NCBI RefSeq assembly: GCF_037975245.1
Contig: NC_092564.1
Span: 18,130,484-18,194,483 of the forward strand
Length of the DNA stretch: 64,000 nt
Direction: 5' to 3'
Source: Apostichopus japonicus
Taxonomy: Eukaryota; Echinodermata; Holothuroidea; Aspidochirotida; Stichopodidae
Positions within the stretch are counted from its first letter, which is position 1; each line of letters begins with the position of its first letter. The notes below the pieces were generated by a model, which ran no database searches, was not told the DNA's origin, and saw only the letters and a program-made list of their open reading frames with translations. The translations under genes and the position numbers were made by a program. This document shows positions 11,601-23,745 of the stretch, one piece after another.

Positions 11601-13938
11601 CCTACCCCTACCCCTGACCCTACCTCTCCCTCAACCCATGCTCCTCCCTCTCATATATAAGATGATCACTACGAAGTCTTTTACACATGTATTCGAGTTT
11701 TGCACTGAAACTGAACATTCTATTGGTGTCGCCGAATAGCAGATTTGTAGAAGACATGGACAGAAACTGCAGCTTTTGTTTTTTTTAATTAATTTTAACT
11801 TTACACAAACTATACAAACAAGAGCCAGAATTGTTTGACATACCGAATTTTCTCTCCACTTCTGCAGAAAAGATCGGAAGAGAGAAAAAAAGGAAGTAGG
11901 CTACAATAAGATTGTTAAAGATTGTAATATTGAAATTAGAAATTATTGTTGCAAAATAAAGAATAAAATGAATTATATACACAAGTTTAGAAATACCAAC
12001 GATAATCATTTTGCTACATTGCAACAACAGTCTATAGCTGCTGAATAGCAGATATTCTAAAAGGAATTGAAGGAAACTAGCTTCTTATCAGTTTTAAGTA
12101 AACACAAACAATACAAAGTAGTATCAAGAGCCATAATTGGACAGCATACCCGTTTCTATACTCGAACCGGAAGGAAAGATCGTTACAGAGGGGAAAAAAA
12201 GAAGATGAAAGATGAAAGAAAATTGATATCAAGTGAACAAATTTACTGTTAGCTACGTAATCTAGCAATCGGAGGAAAGTACTTTACTTGACATTTCCAT
12301 TAAACATGAGACGGTTCTATGTCAATTCAATGTTTCCCCTTGGAGTGAAAGCAAACTTCGATCATAACTAAATTTGACCCTTCACCTTTGACTTTGACAC
12401 AAGGAGTCACCCTGCATGGGGTACCTTCAGACCAAGTTTGAAGAAAATCGGCTCAGCCGTTTAGGAGGAGAAGTTTGTGACACAAAATTGCACAAAAAAT
12501 GCACATTTGACCTTTATCCCCGTGAAATTTGACCTCGGTTTCCATGGCAACCACATATTTTTTATTATAGTATTTGACATTACCATTATACATGTGAAAG
12601 TTCCATTTTGTCGATTCTAACTAAGTTTGTCCTCTGACCTTTTGTTCCGTGGGTCTGCGAGACACAAGCGGTTATACCCTGCGATAACTTCGCACCAAGT
12701 TTGAAGAAAATTAAGAAAGTCGCTTAGGAGGTGGTTTTGAGACAAATTGGACACATCCACACACAATGACACATGCACACACACACACACCGGACACGTT
12801 TTAATCCCTCCCTCAGTCATGGATCTCCGGTCACCCTGCAGGGGTGTCCCACGATGGGTTATCCCCAAGAGTGGCTACTTAGGAATTAACCATTACCATG
12901 GCAACTGTTGCTATGGTACCTGAAATAGCAATATGGCCCAACTGGCAAAGAAATTATCATCATCCTCCCTATTGGAGCGATGAGATAAGTATCAAGACAA
13001 GTAGGCCTACCAATGATAATCATTTCCTACATTTCAAGGATAAACTATGTCTTCTTTCAAATTGTTCAGAATCGATCAATTGTTTTGCAGTAGTATAACA
13101 TTTCCACACCTACTATTGCTCCTAGTTAGAGGTTTCTGCTGAAAGTCAACTTCCTATTCCGATTTAATGGAGACATGCACAAACCTGCGACCAGTCCATA
13201 AGATATAATTGCCTTAGTCAATTTTGTCCAAAAACAGCTACAAGAAAAAAAATCTCATTCTATTCGAAAGACATCTCAAATTTAATGTAAATTTCACACA
13301 CACGGCCGGAAGTTGAAATAGGATAGTATTAAGCCACATGTGCTTCATTTATCCTTTTGTTTCTCTTTATTTATAACAATAGCTTTGCTTTAACAGAGAT
13401 TGGATTTGCAAATGCTTCAAATATTGAAGCTCTACGCAAGATGTTAATGATGGCATTGGTTTCGTTGTCAAAGGTGCTAATATTCTAATTGGAAAATATT
13501 TAGAAAAGAAAAATAGAAATTAAATGCTTTGATCCTAGTAGTGCAATCGACATATTAAAAAATTTCCCCTCAGCCCCCCCCCCCTCCTTCCCCTCAGCCA
13601 CGACTCTTAAACTATGGGATATCTCTCATACAGGACAAGACTTTTCTGAGCTGTCCGGATGAGTTGTTCACCACAAAGATGTATATCATTAAATATAAAT
13701 GAAAAACTGATTATAAATGATAAATGAATTATGATAGTTGAGTTTTTGCCTCCTTTGTTATTCTGTAACTTTGCCAACAAATGACACGTATAACTAAAAC
13801 AAAACGTGTTTATAGCAAACGGTCACAAAAATACATTGTCTGAATATAAAAATGAGGTAAAACAGGAAAGGACTTACTGGCGCTGTCAGCAACAACCCAT
13901 ACTAATACCATAATCCATAGGAGGGCGTAGACTTTCAT
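6447..13938 (-). CDS. Small secreted-peptide precursor, gene A (3 exons seen, 3' end missing)
   Basis: The gene reads from high to low coordinates. Exon 1 (13,878-13,938, 61 nt) starts MKVYALLWIMVLVWVVADSA, a signal peptide with a basic residue followed by a hydrophobic core, and ends at a GTAAGT donor in phase 1. Exon 2 (7,287-7,369, 83 nt) follows a TTTTCTGCAG acceptor and encodes a short stretch with RGTKR followed by an acidic segment (EEDSDAENDR) ending WIPEDAK before a GTTTGT donor, phase 0. Exon 3 (6,447-6,522, 76 nt) follows CATTACAG and encodes VFEVIRNLLEE... with alternating charge, ending KKKDQT before GTAAGG, phase 1. Joined, this gives about 73 residues with no stop. Signal, short N-terminal piece, basic site, acidic spacer and amphipathic helix resemble neuropeptide or host-defence precursors, but no family was recognised. 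A later exon carrying the stop was not found. A second in-phase donor lies 18 nt beyond the chosen exon 3 end. Confidence 0.62.
6766..7145 (+). pseudogene. Antisense retroelement ORF1-like remnant in intron 2 of gene A
   Basis: Two overlapping + frames stay open for 65-125 codons. One contains a Cys-x2-Cys pair just before MESLEERIADTETKV, a short coiled-coil heptad pattern preceded by a basic stretch. This resembles the ORF1 proteins of CR1-like LINEs, which often carry a CxxC followed by a coiled coil. It lies opposite to and inside intron 2 of gene A. The copy B counterpart (53,304-53,750) differs by single-base indels that shift the frame. It is probably a decayed insertion older than the duplication. 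Confidence 0.35.
8042..8120. repeat. (TA)n(TG)n microsatellite
   Basis: About 45 bases of TA followed by about 35 bases of mostly TG. In copy B this position is occupied by about 1 kb of repeat-family sequence plus a longer TA array (54,688-55,717), so the locus has been rebuilt. Confidence 0.95.
8541..8614. repeat. TA microsatellite
   Basis: Uninterrupted (TA)n of about 74 bases. The matching array in copy B (55,962-56,106) is about 145 bases and carries one central 'ggcctat' interruption. Confidence 0.95.
9030..9790. repeat. Dispersed repeat, family R1, copy A1
   Basis: Begins near 'gattgtaatcttgaaa' and contains 'ttttgctacattgcaacaac' and 'accttcagaccaagtttgaag', followed by runs of 'tgacctttgacc'. 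Related copies are at about 11,935-12,890, 54,720-55,560, 56,590-57,360 and 58,785-59,320. No ORF or terminal repeats were identified, so its transposon class is unknown. Confidence 0.65.
10470..10860 (+). mobile_element. tRNA-derived SINE, copy A
   Basis: Starts with a tRNA-like head containing an A-box type string 'tggtcaagtggttaagg', followed by the conserved SINE word 'gtgtccttgggcaaggcattttatctcc' and a long body. The tail is 'actttaactttaacttta'. About 390 bp. The copy B equivalent is 58,083-58,475 and nearly identical, so the insertion predates the segmental duplication. A functional tRNA is excluded because the head does not fold into the T arm and is fused to the SINE body. Confidence 0.72.
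11935..12890. repeat. Dispersed repeat, family R1, copy A2
   Basis: Second copy in A of the family described at 9,030. It is longer at the right end, including a dibasic-looking CA-rich stretch (12,770-12,790). Part of it (about 12,545-12,965) and the preceding 11,165-11,985 are missing from copy B, where 'acacgaggtttgtg' runs straight into the R1 core at 58,780. Confidence 0.65.
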
Positions 13939-14862
13939 AGTGTCGTTCAACGTGTGCAATGTAGCTTATTTTGTTCCTTTGTTCACCTCTGTTCAGAAGT
14001 TACGCAGAACTGTATAAACAATGGATGAAGATTAGCAAGTCGTTAGTAGTTAGTCCAGAAGAGTTTCATGGTACAATTGTATCGTGAAGTTCTCCCCTTT
14101 ATGTATGCTTCTTTTTCTTTCCTTTATTTTTTAGAGAGGAGGGTGGGGGATGGGGGGTAGGATTATCATGGCCATTTGGAGACAACTGAGTTGGCAACGG
14201 CAAGTTTACAAAACATTTTATCACATGTACAGCTCAAACTTAAAAAAAAGCGATTGATGAAGAAATAACTTATCATGTTTATTTAAGTAATTCACACCCT
14301 TACTCCTTTGTCTTGTATAAGTTGTATTAATTACCTCACTGTGCTTCCTGAATTTGCCGTTTTGCAAGTTGTAAACTTCTCTACTCATCTTTGTCATAGA
14401 AACATTTTTCTTTTGAATCGTGCAAGGTAGAATAAGATGACGCAACAACCTACGGTACAAAGAGGGTGGGGTGGGGTGTGATGGGGGGGGGGTAGAGCTG
14501 TAATGTCCTTAGATGGGGATCCTTCAGGCAACAATAATGAATATCTAACCTATGCCTTTCACACAAACAATATACATACAGTGTATAATCCAACTAACAC
14601 TTGCCCTTAAATCAACTTCTCCACCCACGATGTTGAATCACGCCAAGTCAAGACCATTATTTGAATTTCTATGTTTTGTCTTAGTCAGTATTATTCTTAT
14701 AATGTTCCTGTAATGTGCGATACAATTGAAATGATCCCCTAGCTGTCAATATGATCCAAGGCTATAGATCACAACGCCAGTTTGATTTAAGGATATCACT
14801 TTCTTCTGTGAATAAATGAACTTGTTCATTGTAAAAAGAAAAGAATAATCATAACTAATTTA

Positions 14863-16542
14863 CCATGATTACGTTGACTCAAACTACCGTTATCGGTTAC
14901 ATTTGTAAAACTTAACAATGTTACCTTTTTTAAGTTCGTGTATGAGCGATTAATCAGGCTATTAGGCGTTCATTTATTTTTCTTAAAACAGTCCATTTTC
15001 AACGTTTATCACCCCAAACATTATGTTTAGTGTCTTTACATACTGAAAATACGAAGTTGCTTAACTGGTAAAAACTATGTCAAGATTGTCTAATGTTTAA
15101 TCGAGGACGAATTTTAATGATTGACTTTAATTCAGGTTTCTAAAGTTATAAAAGTTCATAACATATTTACCTTATAAATTGAAAAAAAAACTTGGTTTGA
15201 ACTAGACATATTAATTTTTTAAAGTGGAAGTCAGTGTTATTTATTGCGTACTACATACAGATTTTAACCATACCAGAATTCATATACATTATCCGGATAC
15301 CCACAAAAAAAAAAATGAATGAAACCCAATAGATCTTATAAAAATAAATTCTCTATATATTTTCTAAAAAAAGTACTCATTAACATTTACGATTATCCTC
15401 ACATAACGACTCATTTCTAGGAAATCTTCAAGATGGCAATGGAAAACCAAGATGGGGGTAAAATTGACGTGCATTAATAGACCAGCAAAAACAGAGCAAG
15501 CTCGAAGATTGTTTTTTTTTTTTTTTTTAACTTTTCGATAATCGGTCAGAAACTTCCGTCTTATACTACCTATACATTGGCAATGATATTGAATGTCTGT
15601 TTTTCAAACCGTTTTTTTGTTTAAAGTCGAAGGTATAATCTGATAAACGCACCCATGATTATGTTCTTAATCACTGAATATAGGTATAACAATTTTGTGC
15701 AATTGTGTGATGCATCTAAGAAAGTCTGAGCGGGGTGGGGGGGGGGGGCGTCAGAAGAGGGTAGGCTACAATTTGGTGGGGAAGAGGGGATACAGATTTC
15801 GAAAGGCAGTGAGACACGCGACTTTGATTATGGGACAAACCACAACAGTTTTCTTTTCAACTTTTTTGCTCCAGATAAAATAGACTCCACATGTATTCAG
15901 TACAACTATATCGAAGATTTGAATATCTTTCAACAAAATGCTTTTCTTTTTTTATTTTATTATTACTGTGCGTTGATCCATTAGGAAAGAGCAATTTTTA
16001 AAACAATGATATGACAAAAGGACAGTTTTACTTAAATTATGAAAATGAAAACATATGGTACCTTTTATTACCATAAAGGGGCATTTGTAGTTTATGATAC
16101 TAGGTGTACATTATTTTGAAGGGAAGGGTAAGGGGTGGGGGGTTGACAAAACTGCATTCTAAACAAATCATGTTATATGGACACAAAACATAACAAAGGT
16201 ATATTATGTGAGTTACAATCATTACGTTTATCTGGATTAGCAACTAACCAGCGGTTTACTCCACCATAGAAACTTAGATCACGGACGTAGCGAGAAATTT
16301 GAAAGAGGGGTGGGTGGGGTGGGGGGGGGGTCGTTCCCATTGCTCCCACCTGCATACATCCCTGACTGTAATAAATATCGGTAATACATTCCAAAACATA
16401 AATGTAATGAGTTATTGTTTGTTCTTTTTATTTATTGAAAAAAATGTTTTTGTCAATTTGCATTGTTCTACAAGTTATGGGATAATTCTGTGTAGATGCA
16501 AAAGTTATCTCTAAACAATATATGAGTCATGAATTCATGATA

Positions 16543-16550
<8 letters not shown>
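14863..16550. other. Unique AT-rich sequence, no gene seen
   Basis: Beyond the right edge of copy A. It contains homopolymer runs (T at about 15,511-15,528, G at about 15,735-15,748, G at about 16,320-16,330) and short chance ORFs on both strands. No splice-flanked coding segment, terminal repeats or RNA gene was recognised. Confidence 0.5.
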
Positions 16551-16597
<47 letters not shown>

Positions 16598-16602
16598 ATA
16601 TG
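16551..16602. repeat. TA microsatellite
   Basis: (TA)n with one TTTA interruption. Confidence 0.95.
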
Positions 16603-17063
16603 TATGTATTTCATGTTTTGTGATCAAATAAAATAGTCTTTAATATATTATATTTACATAACGTTCGGTTTTACTTTTATTCAGTTTTTTACATTCATGT
16701 GAAATAAATTTTGATTGTAGAGGAATTAATTGTGAGGAACGGAAACAATGAGCTTTGTCTAAATTAAGTCTACAACTTTAAAGGGCGCTTGATTCGAGCT
16801 GCCTACATATGTATATAGCTTCTGTGGTTTTAATTATTTTGTTGTTCTTTGAGATGTGTATTCGATATTTTGGTGACGGTAGATCGCATGCTGTTGTTAT
16901 ACTTACTATGACGATGCTTTCGTTTGGGAAATTAAAGAATTGGGTGAGCTGTTAAAACTCTTTCCTTATGTCAGAGATTTTTTATCTTTTCTGCACTGGC
17001 TGCCGTGTACGACATTATGCACTCAGGTAACACAGAAACTACACGGAAAGGCATTGAAGCCTA

Positions 17064-17135
17064 TACTATAGTAGCAAGACTTTACACAGTATACGAAAAT
17101 ACTATAGTAGCAAGACTTTACATAGTATACTAAAT
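17064..17135. repeat. Two-copy 36-bp tandem repeat
   Basis: The unit starting 'actatagtagcaagacttta' occurs twice in succession with three or four mismatches. It lies within a 106-codon minus ORF that has no other support. Confidence 0.8.
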
Positions 17136-17339
17136 GGTATGCAAACCTATTCAATTGATTCACAGTTAATGAATACATTGAAAAAAATAGTCTATTCTTA
17201 GACGATGCAGAGGTAATAGAGCAGGCATGCAAAGGGTAATTACGCACACAAAAAGCAGTATAGTTCACTTTTCCGTATGGACTAACTGCGAATGTTGACA
17301 GTCTCCAAGAAAAAATTCTGCCATCTGGAGCAGACGATT

Positions 17340-18740
17340 GCAAATTTACGCATGCAAATGTAGAAAAATTAAAAAAAGAGGTGTAGCGTGTGGGTCAGAT
17401 AATATTCTTTGGTGGATATTTATATAATATTTAAATGAGTTAGCACCAATTTTTTTTTTTACATATATCTATCCAGAAAGCATTCAAAATAGTTTAATAC
17501 CCCGTGTGTGGAAAACTGCTTTATAACAGCTTTATAAGCAGCAAGATAAAGAATCCATATACTGCAAACAATTTTCTATCAATTGATCTAGCAAGTGTTG
17601 CTTTTAATAGTATGCAAAAGCTCCTTCTAAGTCGGCCTAATGGATAATTTAGAGCAATCTATGAGTGTTAGCTCAGTGGTTAACGCCGGTGCCTTTCAAT
17701 CATAAGGTCCCAAGTTCGAGTCACTCCAAGATTAATGTATGTAGTCCAGTTACAGAGTTGTTGACAAATGACAGTTCATAATCATGGACGTTAAATATGA
17801 ATCTAAGAGACTGACTTCGGTCAGCTTGCGGCTTTGATAAGCCATGCAATGATGCTTCTTCGCGAGTTCCTAATTGCAGGAGGATCTAAGATACATACAT
17901 ACATGCATGCATACAGACATACAATGTGGGTGTCAGTTTGCCTACAAGAAATGTGTATCTTGTATTGATAATGTGCTTTTATAGATCCAATATGTTGTAG
18001 ATTTTAGATTTTAAGGAAACTACTACAACAAAGGTTCTTTTTATTGACTTTTCAAGTGCGTTTAATACTGTCTTGCAAAATCAAATTCATTAAGGATCTT
18101 TCACGATTTATCAATTTTTTTATATTTATCGATTTATTCATTTTATGTACTGATGGAATTAGGTGAAACTCACACACATACTGTTACAAAATATTTCCAT
18201 GATACTGCGCTGTATCATGCAAAATTCCTAAGGACTCTATTAAAAACTGACCAATTTAAATTATCAATGTTTTGTAAACCAACCTATGACTGCAAGAATG
18301 AATTGCTTAACTTCGGCCAAAACTAAAGTAAATGTGTTTTGAAAACAAAAACATAAAACATGGTCTCATTCTTCTCAAATTCGCAACGTATTATTATTAT
18401 TATTATTATTGAGTGATCTGAGGTGGCTTGAACCACCAAAACTGAGTACTTCGATGACAGTTTGACCTTTTTCTTGCCATGTATCAAAAGTATCAAGTAT
18501 TGTAAACTGAGTTCTTGCAGTAGCATTTGCTTTATCTAAAAGTAGATTAGAATCTATACATTTATAGCTGATGTGTATTTCAGAAACTTCATTATTCTTT
18601 TTTTTTTGTCGATTTGCTATATGAAATGGTAACAGACAGGCACTGCATAGATCACATGTGGTAGAATAATAGTATTGAACGCATTTTCCTTAGCATTTTG
18701 GATGAAGAAAGCGAAACAGAAGCCAAACGTTATAATATGT
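17340..18740 (+). pseudogene. Decayed LINE reverse transcriptase, split by a SINE
   Basis: Plus-strand translation across several frames recovers RT signatures: 'GSDNI' (17,397-17,411) for the N-terminal region, 'NNFLSIDLAS' (about 17,566-17,600), then after the SINE 'QFAYKK' (about 17,937-17,955) and 'VLFIDFSSAFNT' (about 18,034-18,070), which is RT box A with its catalytic Asp. Stops and frame shifts are frequent. The pattern fits a CR1/jockey-type RT. No FADD box is visible, so the catalytic half is degenerate or lost. The right end meets the inverted-repeat arm. Confidence 0.65.
17660..17925 (+). mobile_element. tRNA-derived SINE inserted in LINE remnant
   Basis: The head 'gagtgttagctcagtggttaac' has a near-consensus A box and 'agttcgagtca' (17,713-17,723) matches the B box at the expected distance. 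The body continues to a CATA-repeat tail (17,888-17,925). It separates two parts of the same RT reading, so it inserted after the LINE. A standalone tRNA gene was considered, but the anticodon arm is poor and the 3' body and simple-repeat tail are typical of a SINE. Confidence 0.72.
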
Positions 18741-18971
18741 AATATACTGAACTCTTTCAATAATCCAATGATTAAATCGTACTAGTTTGTACCAGTTTCT
18801 CGTGCTGGACATTTTCAGTGTCTACAGACGTGAGGGAATGATCTTAAGATTAGTATATCAATTTGTTAACTTGATGTGACATTGGTTTTCTGGTAGAAAT
18901 ACCCAGAACCATTCTGAATCTCTGGGCAATCTTTTCTCATAACCAAACAGCTTTTTGGTATCACCTGTTTA

Positions 18972-19367
18972 CAAGTGGCGGAGCTAGGGGTATTGGTAAG
19001 GGGGGCGAGAATGGTCTGTAGGGGCGCTTTCGACACTATCTCAGCGGAGCGCCACCACAGGTTGGCGCGGAGCGTACATAATTTTTTTGAGTAAAGATAC
19101 TCCCTAGATCGCCGGAAATGACCCTTTCTGGGCCTTGCCAATTTGCAGATAAACGAAGAATAAATAGGTGTCATCGCCACATTGTCAGAAAATAACACCA
19201 AAAAAATGTTACAAATGTCAATAGGTATTTGAGAGCGCAATAAAAATGTCAATAATTGCGAATAAGTAAAAAGTGGTAAAAACCTGAAAAGGGCGCCAGC
19301 AGTCCATTTGAGTCCGTCAGGGGGGGGGGGGGATCCGCCCTCTGACTGTATGGACGCTCCGCCACTG
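18972..19367. mobile_element. hAT-type MITE, 396 bp, in left arm
   Basis: Termini CAAGTGGCGGAGC and GCTCCGCCACTG are flanked by the perfect 8-bp duplication CCTGTTTA (18,964-18,971 and 19,368-19,375). The interior contains the recurring 'gcgccacc...ttggcgcg...gcgtac' palindromic core and a G homopolymer. A 128-codon minus ORF across it is incidental. Its counterpart in the right arm shows that it was present before the inverted duplication formed. Confidence 0.87.
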
Positions 19368-22029
19368 CCTGTTTAGACATGTTTGCCCCCTATAACAAGC
19401 TGAGAAGGGCGAGGGGGGGGGGGTGCTTGGAAGAAGCCGCAGGTGATATATACCGTTGACGGTATTCGTAACCGAGCCACTTTTATACAGTATTATACTG
19501 TCTCTACAATAAACAGTCTAGCCTGGCAAAGCAAATTCACATGACCTGAAGTTTTCGTGGACCTTTTTCTCGACCTCATAGGCTTTCAATGATTCTGAGG
19601 ACTGCCAGCTGTTGATTAGCCCAATGTTTCATAATTTAATAAGCCACTCGACAAGGTGTACTCGCAAACAATGATCGGGATTTAAGATACTGATTATCAA
19701 TACTTTTACGTATTAAAGTAATGCCTTTCTTGGTTCGGTAGGGTTTTTGGCGAATGGATGATTAACGTGTCATTCTTCAGAACGTAGTTCTCTGGCATTG
19801 AAGGAACTTATTTTAAATGTGCTTAAATTGATATACTTTCACAAGTAAGCATACATTATAATGTGTTACGTGTGTGTATGATTATGATAAAGACCAAAAA
19901 ATGTGTTATAAATCTGTGTATCTTAGTCATGATTTCTGTTCATGGCAAACGTTATTTTGTGACAAAATGGTAATCTCAGTGTGTTGCTATACATAACAAC
20001 TCATATACGTAAAAGTAAAAAAAAAATCCAAAAGGTTGTATAAAATCTGCTGGCTTATACACAATTAAACCTCTGGTAAAACTTGGTTACGTAATTGGTA
20101 TCGTCAGTCACGACCTAAATCAACAGCGGACGCTAACATATTGGTCCTTTCTAATTCCGCGAAACTACACTGAAAAAATAAACTAGTCAATATTGCCACG
20201 GACTAACGTTAAATTAGTTTGTAACGTTAGTCAATGCACACGAACTAGCAAAAATCTTCGTTTCATCGCTGCTTCTTAGTCAGTTTACACTGACTAAGGA
20301 AAATATAATCGCAGCTTAGTCGGTGGCGACGGACTAAGGTATTTTAACCCATGGACTAAGAACGACACGGACACCCGATTTACGCCATAATCGTAGCTTA
20401 GTCGGTGTCGACGGACTAATGTATTTTAACCCAATTCGATTCACTTTAATTTGGAAACCGAGAGGCAACGGCAGCTTGCTGGACTTGGCATAGTTTCATA
20501 CGATCACTCTAAGCAACTTTCAACCGTAAATCACCCAAGAAGGTCTTTAGAAGAATGGAGGTATTAACTGCATCATCGGCCTACCTGTTATTCCTTTAAC
20601 TTGAAGGTAAAATTAAAGTTAATTGTTAGGCCACTGGCACTAGTACTGTATTATGGTTAGTGTAACGCTACCGTTGTCACGTTGGCGTTTCGCAATACAC
20701 AAGTGCAATGACAGTGAGTAGCCTATAGGCTTCTACTGGGTACTGCAGTGCATTCTCAACACTAAAGTGTGCATTCTAAACACCAATTAACAATGTGTTA
20801 TGTGTGTATTGGGCTAGATTGAACAGTGGCACATAATCTTCTAATTTATTCCCAAACAAATGCTGGAACTATAAGGCTCAATAGTTTATTTGAAGTCTAC
20901 ACTCATTTGGTAAAGATTTCCTGTAATTTCCCATGTGAATCTAAATGGGTAGGCTTTGCGATATTGAATAAGCAAGGCTAGACCTTCAAACGTACAGTCA
21001 CAGTAGGCTGAACAAATTATGTTGGATAGTCAACGGTATTATATGTTGCGAGCAGTCAGGATGCACGCTTCAGTTGTATTTAACCTTTTCATTTATCATT
21101 TTTTAGTATTTAATTTCCGGTCACACCCAGGAAACAATTGCGACATTCCTTCACGGTCGACTTGCTTACTGTAAGAAGTATTAACCGTTTTTTCTCATGA
21201 AAGCTTGATAGTCTGAAGTTATTATAACATGTGCTTTTAGTATACTGCCAAAAGAGTAAGTTGTTGTATTTGTATTGATATTTTATGTAGAAGTAACGGA
21301 AAATTTAGTATGTTTAGTTTGGTCTAATTGCACGTTTTTTTTCTGTCCAATGTAGTGCAGGGTTCACTTGCGCGAATTCAAATTATTCTGTTTATGTATG
21401 TGTATATGCATCGATTCTTAGATTATGATGTTTTTTGACATTTATTTGTAATTCAAGCATATCTGTTTAGTAGCAAAGTTTAAAGGTTAAGATTAATTAG
21501 TTTTCTCTTTTTGATCCTAGATTGAATGAAACTCATTGACGTAAATAATAGATCAGATGATACAGTTTAACGCAGTAGCTAAAACTCTGGGTATTCTCTA
21601 GTCTTCGCCGGTCCATTATATACTTTATTACTACTAGTAAGACTAAATCAAAACGACCGAAAGACAAACTTAGTGTAACAAAGTACTGATTCTCCTCTAG
21701 CCTAGGTCTAAACAGGCTTGTTATGTGAGCAAGCAAAATAACAACTAAAAACGATTAGGCCTATAAATAAGTTGGCTCAGTGCATTTCTGTTTCTAAAAT
21801 TTTATATTTTTAAAGATCATAAAAACAAACAAAGATTTAGCCCATGTTTGATTCTGGTTGCAATGGTGATGACACTCTCGTTCAAATTTTCAGCTTTATA
21901 CAGTCTGCTTCAAACTTTGGGATTGTTTTTTGAGACTATAGTGGAAGCAAATCTCACATAACTTTGTGGTGACAACTTTATTTAATTTTTTTTTCAAATG
22001 ATGAATACTTTGCTGTTTCTTTTTTCCAG

Positions 22030-22119
22030 CAGGAATTGAAAAGCCAAATATCTAAGTCAAGGGTGAGGTTTCCTGTGATGTACGACACCAGTGTGGAGGC
22101 AACAACAGAAGAGGACTGA
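22030..22119 (+). CDS. Candidate terminal exon inside the 4.6-kb element
   Basis: A good pyrimidine tract and CAG acceptor (ending 22,029) precede 29 codons beginning QELKSQISKSRVRF and ending with an acidic tail before TGA. No family was recognised and no upstream exon was established. An alternative is a noncoding exon reaching a GTGAGT donor near 22,241. It may be a remnant of the element's own gene. Confidence 0.25.
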   Translation, partial: QELKSQISKSRVRFPVMYDTSVEATTEED

Positions 22120-22375
22120 GTTATATATGGCTTAAAGACATGTTTTAAGATGATATATTGGTACTCTTCGCAGAACAAAAGAGTTTATCCAAGAGTCCAA
22201 AAAGCAAAGGAACAAATACCATAGAGAAAAAAGATGGAAGAGTGAGTTTAACTATTGTACCCAACTGTTTAATGATATTTAAGATACTTTTCATAACCTG
22301 TTTTAAAAAAAAAACAGTCTAGTATATCATTTACGTGCAAGCTTCATAAGTTTGGTCAAATTTTCACTGATCTGT

Positions 22376-23745
22376 AGAGCGGGAGTCCAGAGGGTTTGGT
22401 TAGCTGGGAAGGTAACCAATTGCCTGGTACATCACAATGTTCACAATGCATTCCTGTATATGAAACCTGACGACTGGCAAACCGACTGTGGTGGATGTGG
22501 CTGGGAGAGCAATTTTAAAGTCACCTAATAGCTAACCTAGATCAGCTTTCTTGGTAACCACATCAAAGTAAGTACAATGTGTCAGGTATAGCCCCAAGAG
22601 CAACAAATGGCCATCGCCAGTAATTACCAGTGGGATACCCCTGCCAGTGATCTATAATTGACCCCTCATGGCTGACCTAGGTCAGCTCATGAGGTAACCA
22701 CTTGAAACCTACTGGAAAATGTTGGTTAGGACTTCAGATACAAGGGATGGGCATTGCCAGTAATTGTTATTGGTGGGGTACCCCTGCCAGTAGACCCCCA
22801 ATATGCCCATCCCCTCATTGACCTAGGTGCGCTCATGATTTGACCAGTTGAAACCTACAGGAAAATGATAGGTATCACTTCATATGTAAGGATGGGCATT
22901 TCCAGTATTTTATATTGGTGGGCCACCACTGCCAGAGTCCGCCCATCCCTTACATATAGAATCCTGTCAATAATTTTCCAGTAGTTTTCAACTGGTTAAA
23001 TCATGAGCTGACCTAGATCAATGAGGGGGGGGGCATTTTGGGGGTCTACTGGCAGGGGTACCCCACTAATATAAATTACTGGAAATGCCCATCCCTTACA
23101 TATAGAGTCCTGCCAATCATTTTACAGTAGTTTTCAACTGGTTACCCTCTAGGTCAATGGGGGATGGGCATTTTGGGGGTCTACTGGCAGGGGTACCCCC
23201 CCCTCAATATAAATTACTGGAAATGCCCATCCCTTACATATGAAGTGATACCATTTTCCAGTAGTTTTCAACTGGTTACATCATGAGCTCATCTAGGTCA
23301 ATGGGGGATGGGCATTTTGGGGGTCTACTGGCAGGGGTACCCCACCAATAAAAATTACTGGCAATGCCCATCAGTTGTATCTGAAGTCCTAACCAACATT
23401 TTCCAGTAGGTTTCAAGTGGTTACCTCATGAGCTGACCTAGGTCAGCCTTGAGGGGTCAATTATAGATCACTGGCAGGGGTACCCCACCACCAATAATTA
23501 CTGGCAATGGCCATTTGTTGCTCTTGGGGCCATACCTGACACATTGTACTTACTTTGATGTGTTACCATGAAAACTGATCTAGGTTAGCTATCAGGTGAC
23601 TTTAAAATTGCTCTCCCAGCCACACCCACCACAGTCGGTTTGCCAGTCGTCAGGTTTCATATACAGGAATGCACTGTGAACATTGTGATGTACAAGGCAA
23701 TTGGTTACCTTCCCAGCTAACCAAACCCTCTGGAATCCCGGTCTA
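22376..23745. mobile_element. Foldback repeat nested in the 4.6-kb element
   Basis: Long inverted arms (about 22,376-22,960 and 23,090-23,745) begin with 'gagcgggagtccagagggtttgg' and end with its near-complement. Between and within them a unit of about 137 bp containing 'ctactggcaggggtacccc' and 'aaatgcccatccc' is tandemly repeated at about 23,026, 23,161 and 23,303. The 74-codon minus ORF at the right end lies inside the arm and has a partner in the left arm. Confidence 0.82.

Larger units (their letters stand above)
93..14862. repeat. Segmental duplication, copy A
   Basis: This block aligns in the same orientation with 45,555-61,103. Matches begin near the motif gtgtgagtatacgtttggct and end near gtaaaaagaaaagaataat. 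It contains peptide-precursor gene A, one SINE, a shared hAT MITE, and several copies of a local 'ttgctacattgcaacaac' repeat. Segments found here but not in copy B are about 2,175-3,650, 5,473-5,917, 11,165-11,985 and 12,545-12,965. The left edge is close to the window start, so the true boundary may lie outside. Edges are set by eye and could be off by tens of bases. Confidence 0.9.

Noticed and set aside
12617-12868. 83-codon minus ORF with a Cys/Val-rich stretch
   Set aside because: It runs through the CA-rich end of repeat family R1 and is not kept in the other R1 copies.
17663-17730. Possible functional tRNA gene
   Set aside because: A and B boxes are present, but the arms pair poorly and a SINE body with CATA tail follows directly.
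18866-19252. 128-codon minus ORF, with a related ORF at 32,907-33,119
   Set aside because: It lies inside the hAT MITE and inverted-repeat arm. Similarity between the two ORFs is due to the duplicated repeat, and the right-arm copy is shorter through a stop.
22380-23740. CRISPR-like spaced repeats
   Set aside because: The repeats are long, inverted and variably spaced in eukaryotic DNA; the structure is a foldback element.
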